Shown here: piece by piece, positions 49,756 through 55,120 of the stretch
Numbering within the stretch: position 1 is the first letter of the stretch
How the letters are laid out: each line of letters opens with the position of its first letter
Assembly (NCBI GenBank): GCA_031365725.1
Contig: JANLYQ010000106.1
Coordinates: forward strand, 1-55,120
Origin: JANLYQ01 sp031365725
GTDB taxonomy: Bacteria; Actinomycetota; Actinomycetes; JACCUZ01
Length of the DNA: 55,120 nt
Reading direction: 5' to 3'
The notes under the pieces: generated by a model
Told to the model about the DNA's origin: nothing
Database searches by the model: none
The model's input: only the letters and a program-made list of their open reading frames with translations
Translations under genes and position numbers: made by a program

Positions 49756-50099
49756 TCAGCGGGACTCGAGCGTCGTCAGCCGCGAGTCGATGCCAGCGAG
49801 GGCGGCCCGGATGGTCACCAGTTCTTCACGCATCTCGCCGAACTCCGACCGCAGCCCCGCGAAGTCCGAACGGAGCTCGCGAGAGTCTCGCGCATGTCGT
49901 CACGAAGGCTGTCGATCTCGCTGTGCAGCTCCCCGCGCAGAGCCCCGATCTCGGCGCCCAGCTCCCCGCGCAGGCCCCGCACGTCCTCGCGGAGGTCGTC
50001 AAGACGGCCGCCGAGCACGGTCACGGTCGCGATGATGGCGGTCAGCGCAAGCGCGAAACCGCCGCCCATCGCGGTGACCAGGAGTCTCGTGGAGACCAT
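49756..50099 (-). pseudogene. Frameshifted small membrane coiled-coil gene
   Basis: Two reading frames on the minus strand join into one sensible protein. From ATG 50099 the first frame encodes a transmembrane helix (about 8-26) and a heptad-rich coiled coil ending in EIDSLRDDMRE. The second frame continues the same coiled-coil pattern (RELRSDFAGLRSEFGEMREE, then LAGIDSRLTTLESR) to the TGA at 49756. The frames are offset by one base, and the second frame is closed by a TGA just upstream, so the change must fall near 49875-49895. A 15-bp palindrome, CGCGAGAGTCTCGCG, lies there. It could be a true mutation or an assembly error. The product would be about 113 residues. Confidence 0.65.
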
Positions 50100-50109
50100 G
50101 CTGCCGAGA

Positions 50110-50712
50110 CTACGACGGGGGCGCCGAGGTCGTCCCGCCGTTGTCCACAGCCGATCGCGCGGCCGACCACTCAGCGGCGAGCAGGGCATAGACGGACTCG
50201 CTGGCCCACTCACCCTTGACCCATTCGTTCTCGACCAGCAGGGCCTCGTGACGCATGCCGAGGCGCTCGAGCACCCCGGCCGATGCTGTGTTGCGCGCGT
50301 CGAGGCGACCGATCACCCGGTGCAGGCCGAGAGTTTCGAAGCCCAGCTGCATCACCGCCGCGGCCATCTCGGTGGCGTAGCCGTGACCGCGCTGGTCCGG
50401 CTTGAGCACGTAGCCGATCTCGCCCATCTGGTGCTCCTGACTGACCCAGATCAGTACGGCGTCGCCGACGGCCTGGCCGGTCTCGCGCAGCACCGCCAGC
50501 AGCGCCAGGCCGTCACCCTCCTTGTCCAGGACGCGGTACGACATCTTCTTCTCCAGGTGCTCACGCAACGCCTGGTCGTCCATGGCCTCGGAGTAGAGGT
50601 AGCGGTGGACCTGCGCATCGCCATACAGCTCGCGCACGTCGTCAAGGTCTCCCTCGCCGAAGGGGCGCAGGTCGAGGCGCTCAGTCTGCAACGGGAAGGT
50701 GAGGTCCGGCAC
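50110..50712 (-). CDS. GNAT family N-acetyltransferase (RimJ/RimL-like)
   Basis: The 200-residue product is a RimJ/RimL-type acetyltransferase: LQTERLDLRPFGEGDLDDV at the N-terminus, MGEIGYVLKPDQRGHGYATE (about 95-114, the acetyl-CoA loop) and ARNTASAGVLERLGMRHEA (about 138-156). These acetylate N-terminal or small-molecule amines; the substrate is unknown. The GTG start has no ribosome-binding site, but TAGGTT 6 nt upstream indicates a leaderless mRNA. It diverges from cystathionine gamma-synthase over 54 bp. Confidence 0.9.
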   Translation of the reverse strand: MPDLTFPLQTERLDLRPFGEGDLDDVRELYGDAQVHRYLYSEAMDDQALREHLEKKMSYRVLDKEGDGLALLAVLRETGQAVGDAVLIWVSQEHQMGEIGYVLKPDQRGHGYATEMAAAVMQLGFETLGLHRVIGRLDARNTASAGVLERLGMRHEALLVENEWVKGEWASESVYALLAAEWSAARSAVDNGGTTSAPPS

Positions 50713-50718
50713 GGTGCG

Positions 50719-50724
50719 AACCTA
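50719..50724 (-). promoter_or_regulatory. -10 box of a probable leaderless promoter
   Basis: TAGGTT on the minus strand ends 6 nt before the GTG start of the GNAT gene. Confidence 0.55.
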
Positions 50725-50754
50725 GCCGCGCAGACTCGCGCCCGCACCGCGGAA

Positions 50755-50760
50755 TACGCT
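50755..50760 (+). promoter_or_regulatory. -10 box of a probable leaderless promoter
   Basis: TACGCT ends 6 nt before the ATG of cystathionine gamma-synthase, facing away from the promoter at 50719-50724. Confidence 0.55.
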
Positions 50761-50766
50761 CTGCCC

Positions 50767-51903
50767 ATGCACTTCGAGACCCTTGCGATCCATGCCGGCC
50801 AGGAGCCCGACCCGCTGACCGGCGCGGTGGTGCCGCCGATCTACCAGACCTCGACCTACAAGCAGGACGGCGTGGGTGGGCTGCGTGGCGGCTACGAGTA
50901 CAGCCGGTCGGCCAACCCGACCCGCACCGCACTCGAGGAGTGCCTGGCCGCGATCGAGGGTGGCCGTCGTGGTCTGGCGTTTGCCTCCGGCCTGGCCGCG
51001 GAGGACACCTTGCTGCGGTCGGTGTGCCGACCGGGCGACCACGTCGTGATCCCGGGCGATGCCTACGGCGGCACCTACCGGCTGTTCGCGAAGGTGCAGG
51101 ACGTCTGGGGCCTGGAGCACAGCCCGTCGGCCGGGCACGACGCCGACTCGGTTCGTGCGGCAATTCGGCCGGGCGACACCAAGGTGGTGTGGGTCGAGAC
51201 CCCGACGAACCCGTTGCTGGGCATCACCGACATCGCTGCGGTGGCCGAGGTCGCGCACGACGCAGGGGCTCTGCTCGTCGTCGACAACACGTTCGCCTCG
51301 TCGTACCTCCAGCAGCCACTGGCCCTCGGCGCGGACGTGGTCGTGCACTCCACCACGAAGTACATGGGCGGGCACTCCGATGTCGTCGGCGGCGCGCTGG
51401 TGATAGCCGACGACGAGGTTGCCGAGAAGGTCGCTTACCACCAGAACGCTATGGGGGCGATCGCCGGACCGTTCGACTCGTGGCTGGTGCTGCGCGGCAT
51501 CAAGACCCTCGGCGTGCGCATGGACCGGCACTGCGCCAATGCCGAGCGCATCGTCGACCTGCTGACCTCGCACCCGAAGGTGAGCGGGGTGCTCTATCCC
51601 GGCCTGCCCGAGCACCCGGGCCACGAGATCGCCGCCAAGCAGATGAAGGCGTTCGGCGGCATGGTGTCCTTCCGGGTCGCGGGTGGTGAGGACGAGGCCG
51701 TCGCCCTGTGCGACCGCACCGAGGTCTTCACCCTGGGCGAGTCGCTCGGCGGCGTCGAGTCGCTGATCGAGCACCCGGGACGCATGACGCACGCGTCGGT
51801 GGCCGGCTCGCCGCTGGAGGTGCCCGGTGACCTCGTGCGGCTCTCGGTCGGCATCGAGGCGGTCGAGGACCTCGTCGAGGACCTGTCCCGCGCGCTGGGC
51901 TGA
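50767..51903 (+). CDS. metB: Cystathionine gamma-synthase/lyase family protein
   Basis: The 378-residue product belongs to the Cys/Met metabolism PLP family. It has FETLAIHAGQEPDP at the N-terminus, YEYSRSANPTR (about 43-53), VDNTFASSYLQQPL (about 176-189) with the PLP-binding Asp, and HSTTKYMGGHSDVV (about 196-209) holding the PLP lysine. The C-terminal SLGGVESLIEHPGRMTHAS is diagnostic. It makes cystathionine from an acylated homoserine, or cleaves it; synthase and lyase activities are hard to separate by sequence. With cbs it completes transsulfuration. The ATG has a leaderless -10 box. The glmL-like gene follows after 1 bp. Confidence 0.94.
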   Translation: MHFETLAIHAGQEPDPLTGAVVPPIYQTSTYKQDGVGGLRGGYEYSRSANPTRTALEECLAAIEGGRRGLAFASGLAAEDTLLRSVCRPGDHVVIPGDAYGGTYRLFAKVQDVWGLEHSPSAGHDADSVRAAIRPGDTKVVWVETPTNPLLGITDIAAVAEVAHDAGALLVVDNTFASSYLQQPLALGADVVVHSTTKYMGGHSDVVGGALVIADDEVAEKVAYHQNAMGAIAGPFDSWLVLRGIKTLGVRMDRHCANAERIVDLLTSHPKVSGVLYPGLPEHPGHEIAAKQMKAFGGMVSFRVAGGEDEAVALCDRTEVFTLGESLGGVESLIEHPGRMTHASVAGSPLEVPGDLVRLSVGIEAVEDLVEDLSRALG

Positions 51904-51904
51904 G

Positions 51905-53230
51905 GTGGCGACCCGTAGCAACCAGGTCGTCTGCGTCGACGTCGGATCGACGTTCACCAAGGCGGCGTTGGTGGACCTGGCCGGCGGCGGCTTGCTGGGC
52001 ACCGCCTCGCACCCGACCACCTTGGCCACCGACGTGATGGACGGGGTCGACGCGGTGCGGGCCGAGCTCGGTGCCGGCCCGTCGGTCGAGACGCTGGCTT
52101 GCTCCTCGGCTGGTGGGGGTCTGCGGCTCGCGGTGATCGGCTATGAGCAGCTCGTGACAGCTGAGGCCGGTCACCGGGTCGGGCTCTCGGCGGGCGCCCG
52201 CGTCGTGCACGTGTCGACCGGCTCGATGGTGGCGGGAGACCTCGATGCGGTGCTGGCTGCGCGCCCGGATGTGCTGCTGCTCGTCGGTGGCACCGACGGC
52301 GGCAACGCCGAGATCTTGAGACGCAACGCCGAGCTGATGGCGGCGCGGTGTCTCACGATCCCGGTGGTGCTGGCCGGCAACGTCGATGTCCGCGACGAGC
52401 TGGCAGAGCTGCTCGCTGCGGGCGGCGTACCCGTGACCGGCACCGACAATGTGCTGCCGGTGATCGGCCGGCTCGACCCGATGCCTGCGCGCCTCGCGAT
52501 CCGCGACGTGTTCATCCGGCACGTGATCGGCGGCAAGGGACTGTCCCGCCGCGCGGACTTCCCGGCGATGGTGCGCGCGGCCACACCCGACGCGGTGCTC
52601 GCAGGTGTCGAGGTGCTGGCCGATGGCGCCGGTCCGGTGCCCGGCGTCGGTGACGTGCTCGTCGTGGATGTCGGTGGTGCGACGACAGATGTCTACTCCG
52701 TCGTCACGCCGCAAGGTGAGGATGCCGTGCTGCGCAAGGACGTCGTCGAGGTGATGTGGCGCAGCCGCACGGTCGAGGGCGACCTCGGCATGCGCTGGGG
52801 CGCCGACGGCATCGTCGATGCGGCTGTCGCCGAACGACTCCTGCGACCAGGCGAAGAACCGCCCCTGCGTAGGGCGGCAGCAGCGCGGGTCGCCGACCCG
52901 TCGTTGCTGCCGGGTGATGAGCAGGCGCGCGACGACGACGCCCGCCTCGCCGAGCTGGCCGTGACGGTCGCTCTGCGCAGGCACGGGCGAGGCGGGAAAG
53001 ACCTGCGCGAGGCGGTGCTGGTCGTGGGCAGTGGTGGGGTGCTGCGGCACGCGACAGCTGCGCGTGCTGCCGGCGTGCTCGCTCCGGCGACCAGCGACCT
53101 TGCCGGCGGTTGGCCGGTGCCCGAGCATGCGCGCACTGTCGTGGACACGCGCTACGTGCTGGCTGCTGCGGGCCTGCTCGCCGACGAGCACCCTGCTGTG
53201 GCCGCAGCCCTTGTCCAGCAGGCGCTCTAG
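51905..53230 (+). CDS. GlmL/MutL-type ASKHA ATPase (glutamate mutase L family)
   Basis: The 441-residue product has the actin-like ATPase fold of the glutamate mutase accessory protein family. The first phosphate loop is VCVDVGSTFTKAALVD (about 9-24) and the second is VVDVGGATTDVYSV (about 254-267). VLLLVGGTDGGNAEILRRNA lies between them near 121-140. In clostridia the gene lies between the two glutamate mutase subunit genes. Here no mutase subunit is in the window, and it directly follows metB (1-bp gap), so the two are probably co-transcribed. GTG 51905 is the start. It may help a cobalamin enzyme elsewhere or have another role. Confidence 0.82.
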   Translation: MATRSNQVVCVDVGSTFTKAALVDLAGGGLLGTASHPTTLATDVMDGVDAVRAELGAGPSVETLACSSAGGGLRLAVIGYEQLVTAEAGHRVGLSAGARVVHVSTGSMVAGDLDAVLAARPDVLLLVGGTDGGNAEILRRNAELMAARCLTIPVVLAGNVDVRDELAELLAAGGVPVTGTDNVLPVIGRLDPMPARLAIRDVFIRHVIGGKGLSRRADFPAMVRAATPDAVLAGVEVLADGAGPVPGVGDVLVVDVGGATTDVYSVVTPQGEDAVLRKDVVEVMWRSRTVEGDLGMRWGADGIVDAAVAERLLRPGEEPPLRRAAAARVADPSLLPGDEQARDDDARLAELAVTVALRRHGRGGKDLREAVLVVGSGGVLRHATAARAAGVLAPATSDLAGGWPVPEHARTVVDTRYVLAAAGLLADEHPAVAAALVQQAL

Positions 53231-53285
53231 TCCTCGTCGTCCTCGAGCTCGAGGCCATCGTCATCCCCTGCTTGCCGGCCCTCAT

Positions 53286-53348
53286 CCGGTGGCGGAAAGT
53301 GGCAGTCGGATGCGCTTACCGGGGGCGCCCAGATGGCGCCACTCGCGG
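53286..53348. repeat. Dispersed GAGTGGCGGAA repeat, degenerate copy
   Basis: CCGGTGGCGGAAAGTGGC (53286-53303) matches the forward unit seen at 25994 and 35911, and GGCGCCACTCGCGG (about 53335-53348) keeps part of the inverted arm. It starts 55 bp after the stop of the glmL-like gene. Confidence 0.6.
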
Positions 53349-53584
53349 CCGGCGACTTCGCAGGGGGTCGACCCCCGAGTTGCGACAGCGGTATGGGTTT
53401 TCCGCGGCGGCCTTCCCAACGCGAACGCCTTCGAGTGCGCGAGCACCAACCGATCGCCGCTCCGGAGAAGGATCGGCCCGCAGGACGTGCCGGAAGCTCT
53501 CCGGAGCGGGCCGGGGGTGTTCACAGGCAACGCTCTTTCGATCAGAGCGGCACGCATGCGCGGATCGCGGCCGCCAGCGTCGGG

Positions 53585-53590
53585 CATCAT
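53585..53590 (+). promoter_or_regulatory. -10-like box of a possible leaderless promoter
   Basis: CATCAT ends 6 nt before the ATG at 53597; no ribosome-binding site is present. Confidence 0.3.
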
Positions 53591-53596
53591 CAAGCC

Positions 53597-53806
53597 ATGT
53601 CCAGGAGCCGCCTCATCGACAAGTGGGAGCAGGACCTCCGTGGCGTTGGCGATGCGCAGGTGCGCGAGCGGCTGGCCCTCGCCAGGAACTCGGCAGCGCA
53701 CTCTCTGCGACCGGGAACGGGTCGCAACCCCAAGGCGAGCCGCATGTGGCGGCAGAAAGCCGAGCAAGCGGAAGCCGAGTTGGAGCGCCGGGGACTGACG
53801 CCCTAG
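53597..53806 (+). CDS. Small basic helical hypothetical protein
   Basis: The 69-residue product is helical and highly charged. RSRLIDKWEQDLRGVGDAQV (about 3-22) is followed by VRERLALARNSAAHSLRPGTG, and a last helix is WRQKAEQAEAELERRG (about 51-66). There is no hydrophobic segment. The family is not recognised. The pattern of charged heptads and the -10-like box support a real gene more than the surrounding open frames do. It is convergent with the hypothetical gene at 53860. Confidence 0.6.
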   Translation: MSRSRLIDKWEQDLRGVGDAQVRERLALARNSAAHSLRPGTGRNPKASRMWRQKAEQAEAELERRGLTP

Positions 53807-53859
53807 GCGAGTCAGGTCAGGCAGATTGCATGCACCCTGAGTGTGCACGCTAAGGGCAC

Positions 53860-54168
53860 TCATGCGCGGTCGTCAGAGTGACTCCGAACGGGTCCGTCGA
53901 GTTTCAGGAACCACTCGTCCGGGTGATCACCGGCAAAGACTTCGCCGGACGCGATGAGGTCGTCGCGGTTGCCCTTGTCGTCGGCGTCGGCGTCCCAGAC
54001 GTTCAAGAGCAGTCCAGGCTGGAGCACGACATCGCGGTCTGCCAGTTCTTCGCGGGTCGTTCTCACGTTCAGCCCGACGATGCCCCAAGCGGGCATGTCG
54101 TTGAAGTCAACCCTGATCGGCGCGATCCCTTGCGCGGGGCTCCACGTCGTAGGACTCGACTCGTTCAT
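53860..54168 (-). CDS. Hypothetical protein
   Basis: The 102-residue product is acidic and soluble. It has ARG-free N-terminal MNESSPTTWSPAQG, then IRVDFNDMPAWGIVGLNVRT (about 18-37), RDVVLQPGLLLNVWDADADD (about 44-63) and GDHPDEWFLKLDG (about 79-91). The strand pattern suggests a small beta-rich fold. I do not recognise a family. ATG 54168 has a good -10 box 7 nt upstream and no ribosome-binding site. It lies between the small basic gene and the MFS gene. Confidence 0.65.
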   Translation of the reverse strand: MNESSPTTWSPAQGIAPIRVDFNDMPAWGIVGLNVRTTREELADRDVVLQPGLLLNVWDADADDKGNRDDLIASGEVFAGDHPDEWFLKLDGPVRSHSDDRA

Positions 54169-54175
54169 ACGCTCG

Positions 54176-54181
54176 ATAATG
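54176..54181 (-). promoter_or_regulatory. -10 box of a probable leaderless promoter
   Basis: CATTAT on the minus strand ends 7 nt before the ATG at 54168 and closely resembles the TANNNT consensus. Confidence 0.45.
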
Positions 54182-54244
54182 CCGGAAACCGTCGCCGGCC
54201 GGCCAGGCTCCCTCGAGCGCTGTCGGTGGAGATGCCGCCTGCCC

Positions 54245-55120
54245 TCAGACGTTCGCGGTCTCGGTGCCGGGAGGCTCAGCCGGCTGGTCGGTGGCGGCCA
54301 CCCGGTGCCGGGTCTCGGTCGAGAAGGCGGTGGTGACCAGGCCGGTGGCGAGCACGCCGGCTGTGACCCCGAAGGCCGCACCGAAGGAATAGCTGTCGGC
54401 GAGCCAGCCGGCGGCCAGCGGGCCGACGACAGCGCCGAGGTCGGAGGACATCTGGAACGCCGCCACGACCGTGCCACCGCGACCCGCAGCGACGTCACCG
54501 ACGACCGCGCTCGGCGCAACGGACAGGAACGCCGCGCTGGCGCCGAACAACGCCATCGCCACGACGTACAGCGGAAGGGTTGCCGACGACGCGATCAGTG
54601 TCATGGCCACCGTCGCCACGCTCGAGCCGATGAGCATCGCGGGACGGCGCCCGACGCGGTCGGCGAAGTTGCCGGCCACCAGCAGCAGAGCGCCTTGTGC
54701 GGCGGCGGAGACGAGCAACCCGATGCCGGTCCAGGTGGCCGAGGCACCGATGCCTTCGGTGACGAAGAGCGGGATCAACGAGCTGCGTACGCCGAACAGC
54801 GCCCAGCCGTTGCCCAGGTTGGTCATCAGGGCGGCGCGATAGCCCGACACCCGCAGGGCCTGGGGGAGCGTGACGGTCGTGACGGGCGCGGCCTTGGCTT
54901 CGATGTCGTGCAGCGCGGTGCGGCTGAGGAAGGCCAGACCGATGGCGCCCGCAGCGCCGAGGGTGACGGCGTAGACGAAGAACGGCGCCCGCAACGAGAT
55001 CGCCGTCAGCGGACCGCCGATCGCAGGCCCGGCGATGCCGCCGAAGAGGAAGCCGGACTGCCACATGCCGGTGGCGCGGCCGCGCTGGTCGGCGTCGACG
55101 ACGCGCAGCAGCAGCGAGAT
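54245..55120 (-). CDS. MFS transporter, C-terminal part (5' end beyond window)
   Basis: The visible 291 residues form the C-terminal two thirds of a major facilitator superfamily transporter with about nine transmembrane helices. The frame stays open to the window edge, so the start lies outside. The segment at the edge, RVVDADQRGRATGMWQSGFL, and then GIAGPAIGGPL match the helix 4-5 region of drug/metabolite MFS exporters. NFADRVGRRPAML (about 150 residues from the C-terminus) is the typical loop between helices 8 and 9. An internal ATG at 55066 is not the start because it falls in mid-domain. The substrate is unknown. Confidence 0.88.
   Translation of the reverse strand: MSLLLRVVDADQRGRATGMWQSGFLFGGIAGPAIGGPLTAISLRAPFFVYAVTLGAAGAIGLAFLSRTALHDIEAKAAPVTTVTLPQALRVSGYRAALMTNLGNGWALFGVRSSLIPLFVTEGIGASATWTGIGLLVSAAAQGALLLVAGNFADRVGRRPAMLIGSSVATVAMTLIASSATLPLYVVAMALFGASAAFLSVAPSAVVGDVAAGRGGTVVAAFQMSSDLGAVVGPLAAGWLADSYSFGAAFGVTAGVLATGLVTTAFSTETRHRVAATDQPAEPPGTETANV

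Larger units (their letters stand above)
53231..53596. other. Intergenic stretch with repeat remnant
   Basis: This 366-bp gap after the glmL-like gene contains the third copy of the dispersed repeat (53286-53348). It has otherwise no supported gene. An open frame on the minus strand through 53282-53863 runs antisense to the next small gene, lacks a ribosome-binding site and resembles no family. Confidence 0.5.

Noticed and set aside
49875..49895. Programmed -1 ribosomal frameshift in the coiled-coil gene
   Set aside because: No slippery heptamer precedes the palindrome; an indel or sequencing error is simpler.
53282..53863. 193-codon minus-strand frame after the glmL-like gene
   Set aside because: No start signal or family; it includes the repeat element and is antisense to the more convincing small basic gene.

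Overview
The window is about 70% GC with dense genes, many GTG starts, 1-4 bp stop/start overlaps and frequent leaderless promoters. Together with the order eno - ftsB - DUF501 - ppx/gppA, this points to an actinobacterium (Actinomycetota). The genus cannot be fixed from the sequence alone. No insertion sequence, integrase, CRISPR array, rRNA or prophage was seen. One tRNA gene, tRNA-Leu(UAA), is present at 39536-39617.

Layout. 1-6000: a nucleoside phosphorylase behind a hairpin leader, a small membrane protein, a Ca2+/H+ antiporter, a secreted sialidase-fold protein and a HIT-like protein. 5995-17545: a surface-glycan locus. A leftward group (sulfotransferase, GT2 glycosyltransferase, free-standing B3/B4 protein) diverges from a tightly overlapped rightward operon. 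That operon encodes a Wzz-like protein with a degenerate kinase domain, a Wzy/WaaL-like polymerase, an APH-fold kinase, a sulfotransferase, a Wzx-like flippase, a GH26-like lipoprotein and a third sulfotransferase. 17604-22472: two convergent secreted proteins, a seven-repeat RCC1 propeller and a 1221-residue propeller/Ig/PKD protein. 22792-25940: an unknown coiled-coil membrane protein coupled to a DUF885 peptidase.

26245-30221 is the core eno-ftsB-DUF501-ppx-GNAT operon. 30226-35847 holds a DMT exporter, a PadR/HAAS regulator pair, a dienelactone hydrolase, a type 5 uracil-DNA glycosylase and a type II NADH dehydrogenase. 36023-39460 is a four-gene ABC-2 operon with two ATPase/permease pairs. 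39711-45754 holds a Bax-inhibitor-1 protein, a P-loop kinase, an epimerase-like reductase, a PPOX protein, DUF4287, a hypothetical protein, a thiolase and an SGNH hydrolase. 45800-53230 carries transsulfuration and sulfur genes (cystathionine beta-synthase, MsrA, cystathionine gamma-synthase) among a DDAH-like hydrolase, an alpha/beta hydrolase, a frameshifted coiled-coil gene, a GNAT and an orphan GlmL-type ATPase. The window ends in two small hypothetical genes and a truncated MFS transporter.

The most interesting system is the glycan locus. Polymerase, flippase and chain-length functions lie beside three different sulfotransferases, an APH-fold kinase and a GH26-like lipoprotein. I infer assembly of a sulfated extracellular polysaccharide, with the RCC1 and Ig/PKD proteins as possible surface partners. 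Second-tier signals are a dispersed palindromic repeat family at three intergenic sites, several short tandem repeats at gene boundaries, a frameshifted gene with a 15-bp palindrome at the break, and a clear leaderless -10 pattern at many single genes.
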